NCBI GenBank assembly: GCA_035556135.1
Contig: DATMFO010000005.1
Span: 186,001-250,000 of the forward strand
DNA: 64,000 nucleotides
From: ZC4RG30 sp035556135
GTDB lineage: Bacteria; Pseudomonadota; Gammaproteobacteria; Steroidobacterales; Steroidobacteraceae
Direction: 5' to 3'
Part shown: positions 35,880 to 44,779 of the stretch, in pieces
Numbering within the stretch: position 1 is the first letter of the stretch
Layout: every line of letters begins with the position of its first letter
The notes under the pieces: model-generated
What the model saw: the letters and a program-made list of their open reading frames with translations, nothing else
Databases searched by the model: none
Told to the model about the DNA's origin: nothing
Position numbers and translations under genes: made by a program

Positions 35880-38800
35880 GTGTTGAAAAACGCTTCATGG
35901 GCGTCGTTGACGCGTGTGTCCGTCACGGCTGCGGTGTCCAGCGCCGCAATGCTCTTCTGGTCCACCGCAATGTTTGCGGCGCAATCGCAGACCGCGGCAG
36001 CTGAGAAAGAGGACGAAGAACTGGAAGAGGTGCAGGTAACAGGAACCAGGATCCTGTCGCCCAACGCCACTTCAACCAACCCGATCACCTCGATCTCCGC
36101 CGAGGAAATGCGGCGGCTGGGCATCGTCAACGTGGCTGACGCGCTGACCGTGCTGGTGCCGCAGAACATTTCAACCTACACGCCGTCGCTCACCGGCAGC
36201 ACGCAGACGGACGGCCAGCAGGGCGGCGGCATGGAGCGCACCGACCGTGGCTCGATGTTCATCGGCAACACCATCGCCAACCTGCGTGGCATGGATCCGG
36301 CGTTCGGATCGCGCACCCTCACGCTGGTCGACGGCCGGCGCACGGTCTCGACCTCCAACCAGGCGGATGTCATCGACCTCAATATCATCCCCTCGAACCT
36401 GGTGGAGCGCCTGGACGTGGTCACCGGCGGCGCGTCGGCAACCTACGGCTCCGGCGCCATGGCCGGCGTGGTCAACGTGGTCCTCAACCGGCGCCTCGAC
36501 GGCATTCGCCTCGACATGGACTATGGCGCCAGCCAGCGCGGCGACGGCGACAATCCGCATATCGCGCTGTCCGCCGGCAAGAGCGGCATCCTCGGCGGCA
36601 AGGGCCACATCACGGGCAGCTTCGAATGGCGTGACCAGTCACCCATCCGCGACTGCGCTGATGCCCGCGCGTGGTGCCAGAAGTCCACGATGCTGTTCTC
36701 AAACAACAACGGCGGCAGCCAGGCGCTGACGGATCCCGTGACTCCCCACCTGGGTTTCGAGGGCATGCCGCGCCGATTCGCGATAAGCAACGCGCGTTAC
36801 AGCCAGTTCGCGCCCACCGGCACCATCTTCGTCAACAACGTGGCGACCACCACCAACTTCCGCTTTGCTGACGCGATCGACCCGGTCACCGGAAGACTCG
36901 GCGGCGAGGACTATGCGCTTGGCTATCGCGGTGGCGCGCGTGGCGTCTTCGACAATGCCTACGTTCCGAACATCATGAACGGCGACGGTCCGTTGATGAC
37001 CACCGGCACCACGCTGCGTCCCAGCCAGGACAGCAAGCAGTTCTTCGCCAATTTCGATTACGACTTCACGGAGACGACCACCCTCTCGCTGCAGGCGACG
37101 TATGGCATGACGAATGCGCTGAACAAGAACCGCTACACGGGTGGGGCTTACTGCGCGCGCTTTGATTCTCCGGTGGCTCCGTCCCGCGGCACCAATGCCC
37201 AGGCGGGTACGGCCGTGACATTTGGTTTCTCGCAGACGGGTGTCACCATCCGCAGAGCCGATACCAATGGCACCTACGGACCATTCCGCGGTAGCCAGTG
37301 GAGAGCTGCTCCCACGGGGGTCACCCTGCCTGCGGGCGTCATCGGAGCGACTTTCGGCGCGTTCCTCGGCCTGCCCACCAACGGGGATATCAGCATCGGC
37401 ACCACCTGGGGCGCTGGTGGCCTGGGCGGCACGGGTGGCAATGGCTACGAAAATGCAGCCCAGCTCGCAACGCCTCCGGATGCCGCCGGTAACCGCCAGG
37501 GTGCGACGCGGAGGAGGGCGGTGGCATTCCCGTTCTTCATGCCTACGGCGCTGTCGCCGAGTCCGCCGCAGTTCAACTTCAACGGCAATGCCGTCGGCAC
37601 CTGGGTGAGGGTCAGGTTCGACAACTGGGATCCCACGAACACTGCCCTGGCCGACATCTACACGACAGAGTTTCCGAACGATTTCTGGGTGCTGGATACC
37701 GTGCAACTGACCACGGCCTTCGACGCCGGCACGGCCACCGTCCTCCCGACTCTCGGCCGTAACGCTTACGCCTTCCTGAATACGCTGTCGACCGAAGCGC
37801 TGTACCAGGTGCAGAACGCCTTCAGCAACAGCTCAGGAACGGGCGGCAATGCCTTCGGCGCGGCGGCGTCGGGTATCGGCAGCCTCTACGGCTCCCAGCC
37901 TTGCGCGGGTTCGACCGCTATCAGCAAGGTCTGGAATCCCCAGCTGCAGCAGACCTCGAGCGACAGCTCTGACCGCCTGACGGCACAGATCGGACTCAAG
38001 GGCCGGTTTGGATCCGACTGGCGCTGGGATACCAACTATTCCTTTGGCCAGACCAAGAGCGAGCAGAACTTCCGCAACCAGTCGACCGTGCTGCGTTCGG
38101 CGTTCGCCATGGACGCGGTAATCGATGACCGTGTGACCAGGACGGTGGATGGACAGACCGTGTCCAACATGCCCGGTGTTGTCGGACCGGATGGCAGGGC
38201 GGGTACGTATGGCACGCCGATCTGCCGCATCACCCGCGATGGGGCGCCGGTGCTGGACATCAACGGACGCCCGCTGTCAGGCGCCGATGGACTCGCGCGA
38301 CTGGCCGCAGGCTGCCAGCCGCTGAACATCTTCGGCAATGTCTACAGCGACTCGGCGTACGTCTTCGACCGCGACGGCAATCGCTATTTCGCGGACGATG
38401 GCGCGGCGATCACCTATGACGCGGCTGCCATGCAGCAGGCCGCCCTCGACTACGCATTCGTCGACACCCGGTCGAGTGGCACCGTCACGCAGCACAGCGC
38501 GCAGCTGACCACGTCCGGAACGCTGTGGGAAGGCTGGGCGGGTCCGCTTACCGGCGCCTTCTCGCTGGACCTGTTGCAGAACGTGAACGACAGCCGCGGC
38601 ACCGAGGGCGACATCTACGTGAAGTCCGACCTGGGTTCCAACTGGGCCAACGCCTTCGGCGGCAAGACCCGCAATATCGAGCCTTCGATCGAGCTGAACA
38701 TGCCGCTGCTCTCGGGAGTGGAGGGAGCGGAGCTGCTGGCGATCAGCGGCACCTATCGCCATGGCTTCTACTATGTGAAGGGTGGCGCCGGTACGACAGG

Positions 38801-40127
38801 TGAACACGCCACCCAGGAGACGCCGACCTGGCGGCTTTCTGCCGAATACGCGCCCTTCGACTGGGTGCGCTTCCGTGCGACGCGTTCCGCGGACATGCGG
38901 GCCGCCGGTTACCGCGAGCTGTTCTTCTACAGCCCGCTGGAGCCGGACCAGTTCGAGATCACCAATCCATGGCGCCCCCGCACGGCTACCAGCAACGAAA
39001 ACCAGCGCGAGCGTTATGGCCAGATCCAGGTCGGCAACCCGGACCTGAAGCCCGAGCGCAGCCGCACCCTGACGGTTGGCTTCGTGCTGTCGCCGGGTGG
39101 CTGGGCGCAGGGCATGCGCATCACCGCGGATTACAGCGACATCCGCGTGAAGGATGGCATCACGCTGCCGTTCAACGCCAACATGCCTGTGGACGTGTGC
39201 TTCGTGCAGAGTGGTGGCGAGCAGCCGATCTTCGACGCCGACGGAAACCTCATGAATCCGGGCGCCCAGGATGCGTTTGATCCGAACAACCGCTGGTGCC
39301 AGCTGCTGCGCTTCGCCGAACAGACCGATGGAAACGGCAACCCGATCCCGGGCACCCGCGACCTGCAGGACCTGGTGTCGTACACCTCCGCGTCCTATGC
39401 CAACGGCCTGCCCTACCAGACGCGGGCAATCGATGTCAGCCTCAGCTACAACTTCCCGCTGAGCAAGGCGTTCGAGAGCGCGCCGGGTTCGGTGGCGCTG
39501 AACATCCGCGGCACCCGGGCACTGGAGGCTTCGGGCATCGAGAACCTCTCGCAGCTGTTCGGGGTGCTGCTGAACACAGACCCCTGCGGCCGCAAGCTGG
39601 AACTGGCCGATCCGCAGAACTACAACACCGACGGCTCGCCCCGCCTCGATGGGCAGGGACGCCAGACCGTGATCAACCAGTACCGGTGCATCGACCTGGT
39701 CGGGCAGCTCGCCAGCAGCTCGTTCATTCCCGGCGTGGCAGCCACGCCGAACTGGCGCGGCAACATCAGTGCCTCCTATCTGTATGGCGACCTGACGACC
39801 ACGCTGTCTGCCAACTACACCGGTGGTGGGGTCATCAACAAGGACTATATCGATGATCCGAATGATCCGGGTTACTACACCGAGGATGGCCGCCCGACGA
39901 ATGCCACGATCGACAACAATGGAGCCAAGCCCTACGTGAACCTGTCGCTCAACGCGTCGTACAACCTCGACGTGGCGAACATGCGCCAGTTCCAGGTCTT
40001 CGGGTCGATCAGCAACCTGATGGACAAGACACCGCCATACATCGGGGCAGGTGGCGTCATGGGTACTTCACCCTACGCTGACACCTTCGGCCGCTCTTAC
40101 CGGCTGGGCGTGCGCCTGCAGTTCTGA
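35880..40127 (+). CDS. Cassette 4: very large TonB-dependent receptor
   Basis: 1415 aa from GTG 35880, the longest of the array; start chosen by the shared G6-to-GTG spacing. Signal peptide to about residue 38, short acidic linker (EKEDEELEE), TonB-box-like VQVTGTRILSPN. Plug: IANLRGMDPAFGSRTLTL, RLDVVTGGASATYGSG, AGVVNVVLNRRL. The extra length comes from insertions in barrel loops, for example around 37200-37500 and 38130-38400. It shares with receptor 5 phrases not found in 1-3 (ADALTVLVPQN, EYAPFDWVRFRATR). It ends LGVRLQF. The lipoprotein gene follows after 80 nt. Confidence 0.92.
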   Translation: MLKNASWASLTRVSVTAAVSSAAMLFWSTAMFAAQSQTAAAEKEDEELEEVQVTGTRILSPNATSTNPITSISAEEMRRLGIVNVADALTVLVPQNISTYTPSLTGSTQTDGQQGGGMERTDRGSMFIGNTIANLRGMDPAFGSRTLTLVDGRRTVSTSNQADVIDLNIIPSNLVERLDVVTGGASATYGSGAMAGVVNVVLNRRLDGIRLDMDYGASQRGDGDNPHIALSAGKSGILGGKGHITGSFEWRDQSPIRDCADARAWCQKSTMLFSNNNGGSQALTDPVTPHLGFEGMPRRFAISNARYSQFAPTGTIFVNNVATTTNFRFADAIDPVTGRLGGEDYALGYRGGARGVFDNAYVPNIMNGDGPLMTTGTTLRPSQDSKQFFANFDYDFTETTTLSLQATYGMTNALNKNRYTGGAYCARFDSPVAPSRGTNAQAGTAVTFGFSQTGVTIRRADTNGTYGPFRGSQWRAAPTGVTLPAGVIGATFGAFLGLPTNGDISIGTTWGAGGLGGTGGNGYENAAQLATPPDAAGNRQGATRRRAVAFPFFMPTALSPSPPQFNFNGNAVGTWVRVRFDNWDPTNTALADIYTTEFPNDFWVLDTVQLTTAFDAGTATVLPTLGRNAYAFLNTLSTEALYQVQNAFSNSSGTGGNAFGAAASGIGSLYGSQPCAGSTAISKVWNPQLQQTSSDSSDRLTAQIGLKGRFGSDWRWDTNYSFGQTKSEQNFRNQSTVLRSAFAMDAVIDDRVTRTVDGQTVSNMPGVVGPDGRAGTYGTPICRITRDGAPVLDINGRPLSGADGLARLAAGCQPLNIFGNVYSDSAYVFDRDGNRYFADDGAAITYDAAAMQQAALDYAFVDTRSSGTVTQHSAQLTTSGTLWEGWAGPLTGAFSLDLLQNVNDSRGTEGDIYVKSDLGSNWANAFGGKTRNIEPSIELNMPLLSGVEGAELLAISGTYRHGFYYVKGGAGTTGEHATQETPTWRLSAEYAPFDWVRFRATRSADMRAAGYRELFFYSPLEPDQFEITNPWRPRTATSNENQRERYGQIQVGNPDLKPERSRTLTVGFVLSPGGWAQGMRITADYSDIRVKDGITLPFNANMPVDVCFVQSGGEQPIFDADGNLMNPGAQDAFDPNNRWCQLLRFAEQTDGNGNPIPGTRDLQDLVSYTSASYANGLPYQTRAIDVSLSYNFPLSKAFESAPGSVALNIRGTRALEASGIENLSQLFGVLLNTDPCGRKLELADPQNYNTDGSPRLDGQGRQTVINQYRCIDLVGQLASSSFIPGVAATPNWRGNISASYLYGDLTTTLSANYTGGGVINKDYIDDPNDPGYYTEDGRPTNATIDNNGAKPYVNLSLNASYNLDVANMRQFQVFGSISNLMDKTPPYIGAGGVMGTSPYADTFGRSYRLGVRLQF

Positions 40128-40144
40128 GTCATTGCCGCGAACAG

Positions 40145-40182
40145 GGGGGTGGATGCACCTGCACTCCGCCCCCCAGACCGGA
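40145..40182 (+). promoter_or_regulatory. Intercistronic hairpin region, cassette 4
   Basis: A G6 run and a C6 run here can pair, with a partly paired inner segment (GGA/TCC, GCA/TGC). It is imperfect but sits at the same place as the hairpins of cassettes 2, 3 and 5. Confidence 0.5.
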
Positions 40183-40207
40183 ATAAAAACGAGTTTTGGG
40201 GGAGTTC

Positions 40208-42718
40208 ATGAAGACTTTGAATCGTTTCCAGATACTTGCCGGCGTGGCCTGCGTGCTGTCCCTGGCAGCATGCGATTCCATCAAGGATGTCCCGAACGAG
40301 GACGCCGCCAGCCTGCCGCCGCAGACCGTGGTGCTTTCGGGCCAGATCAACGGCCTGAGCAGCTTGCGGGCCATCACGCTGCAGAACAACGACGACGCCG
40401 TGGCCACCAGGAGCGTCATCAATGCCGCTCCTACCGTTCCGAACGAGGGCGTGCGGCCTGTGCCGTTCTCCTTCGGCGCCCTCCCGGCCGGGTCGCCTTA
40501 CAAGATCACGGTCAAGCAGCAGCCGGAGTTCAAGCATTGTGAGGTTGTGAACGGCGAGGGCGTGCTGACGGTGGGCGTGGCCCCGAACATCGTGATCAAC
40601 TGCGCCAACACCGCGACCCGCTACGACCTCTCGGTGCATATTCCGAGCGACCCCAGTTTCTTCAAGGGTCTCGAGGGCGCCAAGGTGCGCGTGACCACCG
40701 AGGAAGAGATCCGCGAAATTGCGGTGACTGCCGCTACCCCTTCGCCTGTCGTCTTTGAAGATGTCCTCATCAATGCCACCGGCACGCTGAATGCGGCCAC
40801 ATGGTCGGTGACGGCCAGCACCTTCGAGGGCAACCGGCTGAACAAGTGCGTGGTAACTTTCCCCAACGGCAGCAACTCGACTGGCAACGTGGCGACGCCG
40901 GTGGTGGGTGCCGTGGCCGGGGTTGCCGTGGACGCGACAGCTCCCGCTTGTGCGTTCACGGTGGGAGGCAGGGTGGGATACAGCCTGCCTCCCGGTGAAA
41001 CCACCGCACCCAATATCGCCGGCCTCAAATTGCAGCTGAGGGATCTGCAGCTCAATGCGCTGGAGACCCTGGACGTCGCGACTTGCACCACAGCCAATGC
41101 CGGCGTGACGCAGCAGACGTTGACGACGGCCCTGAATGCCGTGGTTCCGGTTCCCGTGAACACCACGTGTGCGTACCAGTTCAATACGCCTGTGCGCAGC
41201 AGTTCCACGAGCGGTGTCTATGAAGTTGCCGTGGCGGAACATCCGGCCGGGCAATTCTGCGTCGTCACCAATGGCGGCATGGTCAGCGTGTTCACGCAGG
41301 GCCTGACTTCGCCCGTCAGCGTGACCAACGCCAACGTCTTCTGTCGTGCCACGCCACCGGCGAACCGGCAGTTGACCGGCGTATACAGACTGCGCAGCAC
41401 CACCTTCGTTCCGAATGCGATTACCAATGCCGCGCCGCGGACGAGCACCTGGGAACCGTTCGACTTCAGCAAGCAGAACACGGCCAGCAGCAACATGATG
41501 GCGTTCTTCGACAACGGCACGTTCCTTTACGGCGCCCATGGCAATGGGGCGCAGGCGGAGCATGGGTTCTATGACTACGACCCGACCGCCCAGACGCTGC
41601 GGTTCACGTCGATCGTCGACACGAACACCAGCACGACGTTCCCGGCCAACTTCTCCCCGGTGCAGACGACGTCGCCGACCGCCACGACGCCAACGTCGAT
41701 CACGCACATCACGACCACCACGCCGGGTATCAGCGCGCTGCCCAATCCGATCCGGCGCAATGGAGCAACCCTGGTTGCGCAGACCGCTGCGACGCCGAGC
41801 TTTGCAGCCAGCCATGCTGCGATGACGGGCGTCACCCTGGGCACGGTACAGGTTCCGCTGGATGAGGGCGTCACCACTGCCCGTACCATCAGCGGTACTT
41901 TCGGGGCCGATCCAGCGGGCCTGGCCACTGCCCAGTTCCCTGCGTCCTGCAGCGCTGCGGCGCCATGCATCAACTCCGTCACTGGTGCTGCGGTGACCTC
42001 ACTGCCTGCAGGCCAGACCTGTGCGACTGCCACACCCGTCTGCTACTCGCCCAGCTACGCATACCGGGTGAGCTGGGTACTGGAGGAACCGCCCCAGGTC
42101 CAGAACCAGATGACTGGCGCGTGGACCACCCAGGACAGCCGCCGCCTGTGGGTGTGGGACTACCGCACTTACTACGGCACCTCCGTGGCCATGATGGGCG
42201 GCTCGCCCAGCATGAATGACGCGTGCTTCACCATGGAAAACCTCCATGCCTCGAGCGGCACCTACACGCGACGCGGCACCGGCACGGGCTGCTTCCCGTT
42301 CGCCCGGCCGGGCAATGACCCGCAGACCGGGCAGCCCGGCATATCGACATTTTCGTTTGCGACCTTCACTTTCACCATCACCCCGCGTAACGGTCCGCTG
42401 CCTGCCTACTCCGTCACCGGTGCGGAATCGGTCGATCTGACGATCGCTCCCTCGATCACCAGCCCGATCATTCCCCAACTGCCGGGTTATACTGGCCGGC
42501 ACCCGGGCGGCGAACCAGCGCCGAGCACAGAGTCGCCGTCGCCGGTGTACTTCCAGATCGCGCCAGCCGCATCGTTCTTCACCGAGGCAAACGCGACCTA
42601 TTTCCCGCCCGTGTCCACGGACTGGTGCACGACGGAAATACTGGGTTTGCGGGCCACGGCCAATGGGTTCCCGATCAACTATCCGTTGTATTTCTGCAGG
42701 ACGCAGCTTTCCAACTGA
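40208..42718 (+). CDS. Cassette 4: predicted lipoprotein partner (family B4)
   Basis: 836 aa from ATG 40208 after TTTTGGGGGAG. Lipobox LAAC (Cys22), Asp at +2 (CDSIKDV). Ig-like module VVLSGQINGLSSLRAITL with YKITVKQQPEFKHCEV; second module with VFEDVLINATG and NKCVVTFPN. The family domain has FLYGAHGN, EHGFYDYDP, MTGAWTTQDSRRLWVWD, YRTYYGTSVAMMGGSPSMND, GCFPFARP, ESPSPVYFQIAPA, DWCTTEILGLR and YFCR. It is longer than B2/B3 because of extra sequence before MTGAWTTQ (about 41700-42060). It pairs with receptor 4 and is followed, after a terminator, by a small lipoprotein gene. Confidence 0.82.
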   Translation: MKTLNRFQILAGVACVLSLAACDSIKDVPNEDAASLPPQTVVLSGQINGLSSLRAITLQNNDDAVATRSVINAAPTVPNEGVRPVPFSFGALPAGSPYKITVKQQPEFKHCEVVNGEGVLTVGVAPNIVINCANTATRYDLSVHIPSDPSFFKGLEGAKVRVTTEEEIREIAVTAATPSPVVFEDVLINATGTLNAATWSVTASTFEGNRLNKCVVTFPNGSNSTGNVATPVVGAVAGVAVDATAPACAFTVGGRVGYSLPPGETTAPNIAGLKLQLRDLQLNALETLDVATCTTANAGVTQQTLTTALNAVVPVPVNTTCAYQFNTPVRSSSTSGVYEVAVAEHPAGQFCVVTNGGMVSVFTQGLTSPVSVTNANVFCRATPPANRQLTGVYRLRSTTFVPNAITNAAPRTSTWEPFDFSKQNTASSNMMAFFDNGTFLYGAHGNGAQAEHGFYDYDPTAQTLRFTSIVDTNTSTTFPANFSPVQTTSPTATTPTSITHITTTTPGISALPNPIRRNGATLVAQTAATPSFAASHAAMTGVTLGTVQVPLDEGVTTARTISGTFGADPAGLATAQFPASCSAAAPCINSVTGAAVTSLPAGQTCATATPVCYSPSYAYRVSWVLEEPPQVQNQMTGAWTTQDSRRLWVWDYRTYYGTSVAMMGGSPSMNDACFTMENLHASSGTYTRRGTGTGCFPFARPGNDPQTGQPGISTFSFATFTFTITPRNGPLPAYSVTGAESVDLTIAPSITSPIIPQLPGYTGRHPGGEPAPSTESPSPVYFQIAPAASFFTEANATYFPPVSTDWCTTEILGLRATANGFPINYPLYFCRTQLSN

Positions 42719-42727
42719 TGGATGGGG

Positions 42728-42747
42728 GCCGGCCAACGCTGGCCGGC
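42728..42747 (+). other. GC hairpin preceding the cassette 4 terminator
   Basis: GCCGGCCA, loop ACGC, TGGCCGGC: perfect 8-bp stem 10 nt after the B4 stop. Confidence 0.65.
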
Positions 42748-42759
42748 TGATGAACAGGA

Positions 42760-42788
42760 GGGCGGGCACGCAAGTGCCCGCCCATTTT
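42760..42788 (+). terminator. Intrinsic terminator after cassette 4 lipoprotein
   Basis: GGGCGGGCAC (42760-42769), loop GCAA, GTGCCCGCCC (42774-42783), then ATTTT. It separates the receptor/lipoprotein pair from the small lipoprotein gene at 42952. Confidence 0.9.
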
Positions 42789-42951
42789 GCTGGCACAGGC
42801 AAACTCAGCCGCGCGCCACAGTTGCCGGCAGGCTGTTCAGGCTGCCTCGCGGGGTATTGCCGCGGGTTGGTTGCTCCAATCGGCCGGTGCCCTGTTCAGG
42901 ATCGGGCGTCGGATCTAGAATGATTTTTCATCGCCGCGTGGAGGAATTCCG

Positions 42952-43425
42952 ATGGAAACTCCGTTGCGCAATCTACGGTCCGCCTGCCTGCCGACAGTGG
43001 CAACGGCATTGCTCTGCTCCCTGCTGGGAGCCTGTTCGACAAGTCCCCGCTCCTATACAGGTCTTGACCTGGAGCCGCGGCGACCGGAATTCAGTCACGG
43101 TCGCGTCACAGTGGTGCTGCTCGACGAGTACGGCATAACGATGCCCGGAATGAGGGTGGACCTGACCTGGCAGGAGCCCTCTTTCTACAAGACCAGTGCC
43201 TTTACCAACCGGCAGGGCGAGGTGACCTTCTCGGGCGTTCCCGAGGTCGCCGAAGTGAGCGTCAATCACCCTGGCGGCTATTTCACGGGCACCCTGCTGG
43301 TGCCGCAGTCGGGAAGGCCTGAATACCGGTTGATGCTCGACACCCTGGGCGGGGGCGAGATGTTGCGACAGCAGGAGCGGGCAAAGCTGGCGCCGCCGGG
43401 CACCAGGCTGCCGGGCGGCAACTAG
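42952..43425 (+). CDS. Small lipoprotein with carboxypeptidase-regulatory/CnaB-like domain (C4)
   Basis: 157 aa. Lipobox LGAC with Cys28 and Ser at +2, which by the E. coli rule sends it to the outer membrane. The mature part is one beta-sandwich: GRVTVVLLDEYGITMPGMRV, TSAFTNRQGEVTFSGVP and EVSVNHPGGYFTG, the pattern of carboxypeptidase regulatory-like or prealbumin-like domains. A canonical GGAGGAA ribosome site precedes ATG 42952, unlike the G-run sites of its neighbours. It lies beyond a terminator, so it needs its own promoter. Its paralogue lies at 51195 in the same relative place after cassette 5. Role unknown. Confidence 0.78.
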   Translation: METPLRNLRSACLPTVATALLCSLLGACSTSPRSYTGLDLEPRRPEFSHGRVTVVLLDEYGITMPGMRVDLTWQEPSFYKTSAFTNRQGEVTFSGVPEVAEVSVNHPGGYFTGTLLVPQSGRPEYRLMLDTLGGGEMLRQQERAKLAPPGTRLPGGN

Positions 43426-43465
43426 GCGGCGGCGCCAAGCCTGGCCTGAACGCCGCCGTGAAGGA

Positions 43466-44278
43466 TCAGGGCTTCACGAACCGGTAGATCATGCGGTCGG
43501 CGAGGTCGCCCTCGGCCTCCGTGAACACCTGGCTCTTCCTGTCGTCCTGCGTATTCTGCAGCAGGCGGTTATCTTCCTGTAGCTGGAAGCCGGCCGCCTG
43601 GATGGTACCCCGGACGGTGGCAACGTCGATGCGGTGCAGGGTTCCGACGTCGCGGTTTTCCATGCCATCGCGTGCGGTGTAGAAGACGACCAGGAAGCGT
43701 GCGCCGGGCTTCATCGCCTTGTACATCTTGGCGAAGAACGGGTCGATGTTGACGCCGGTCCCGAGCACCTCATGGAAGCAGGCGTAACACCAGACCAGGT
43801 CAATGCCCTTGGGGAACTCGATGTTGTTGAAGTCCAGGTTCTGGAACTTCGTGTTCGGGTGGGCTGCGGCAAACGCCTGGCCCTCATCAGCCAGGGGTGC
43901 TGCGAACAACGGGTCGTACATATGCAGCTGGCCCTTCGGGCCGACGATCTCCGACAGCATCACGGACCAGTAATTGCCATAGGAGGAGAGTTCCACCACC
44001 GTGTGGCCCGGCCTGATGTTCGAGAACTGCAGCAGTTCTGCCGGCTTGCGGTAGGCATCGTGGATGGTTGCGTAAGCGGGGCGGGAAGGCAGCTCAACGG
44101 CCTTCTTGATGTAGTCCTTTGTCTTGGACGGCACCGAGTAGGGCTTGGGTGGGGGGGCATCGATCTTGGGCTGTTCTGCGGGTTGCTGGGGAGCGTCTGC
44201 CGCGACTGAAGCAGTGATGCTGGCCAGGCCGGAGAGAACGAGAGTTGCGGCCAGTCTGTTTGCTGTGAGCTTGAGCAT
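43466..44278 (-). CDS. Exported SAM-methyltransferase-like protein (COG4798-type)
   Basis: 270 aa. Cleavable signal peptide (cut likely after SITASVAA), then a Pro-rich segment. The domain YATIHDAYRKPAELLQFSNI, GHTVVELSSYGNYWSVML, DLVWCYACFHEVLG, and MKPGARFLVVFYTARDG looks like class I methyltransferase motifs as in predicted methyltransferases of COG4798. Motif I is degenerate (ELSSYGNY instead of E/DxGxGxG), so SAM binding is doubtful. An exported methyltransferase has no obvious SAM supply; this family may have another function. It is the only gene inside the array on the opposite strand. Confidence 0.7.
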   Translation of the reverse strand: MLKLTANRLAATLVLSGLASITASVAADAPQQPAEQPKIDAPPPKPYSVPSKTKDYIKKAVELPSRPAYATIHDAYRKPAELLQFSNIRPGHTVVELSSYGNYWSVMLSEIVGPKGQLHMYDPLFAAPLADEGQAFAAAHPNTKFQNLDFNNIEFPKGIDLVWCYACFHEVLGTGVNIDPFFAKMYKAMKPGARFLVVFYTARDGMENRDVGTLHRIDVATVRGTIQAAGFQLQEDNRLLQNTQDDRKSQVFTEAEGDLADRMIYRFVKP

Positions 44279-44779
44279 TTCGCGAACCCCCGCCGGTGAA
44301 ATTGAGCTGCGGCAAGCATAGCGTCCGGTTGCGTGGCAGGGAAACAGTTGCGTGCACCCGCACCCATTCGATCGTCATTTTCGCAATGCGATCAAGGTTT
44401 TCCGGGCGGTCAGCGGCCGTTCAGCCAGTCCCGCTACCAATGCGGGAACTCACGCTTTCCCTGAAACACGCGACCCGGCACTCCACACAGGCGCTTCGGG
44501 CACTCTTGGATTTGGGGCGCTTGGCCCAAGCAGGGTGAGCCATCGCACGTGGCGGCCAATGCTCTGGCGCCGCTCGGGCAGGGGATTTCTGCTCTGGTAA
44601 TTGATCATACTATATGTATCTAACCATCAGACTTTGTATGTCGATGATGGTTATCTCTTGTGCTGTTCTCGACAGCTGACGAATAATCATACAAATCGTC
44701 AGTCAGGCGGTTCTCGAAATTGCCTGGCTGTCGTGCGCCAAAACAACTTCAGCAAGTGATTTCGTTTGGGGGGTCCAAC
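44279..44779. promoter_or_regulatory. Divergent control region between methyltransferase-like gene and cassette 5
   Basis: About 500 nt without a convincing gene. The right part is AT-rich. It contains an inverted repeat, TAACCATCA (44621-44629) and TGATGGTTA (44645-44653), and further A/T-rich segments that could hold promoters for both directions. A G6 run at 44768-44773 is the ribosome site for GTG 44780. Confidence 0.5.
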
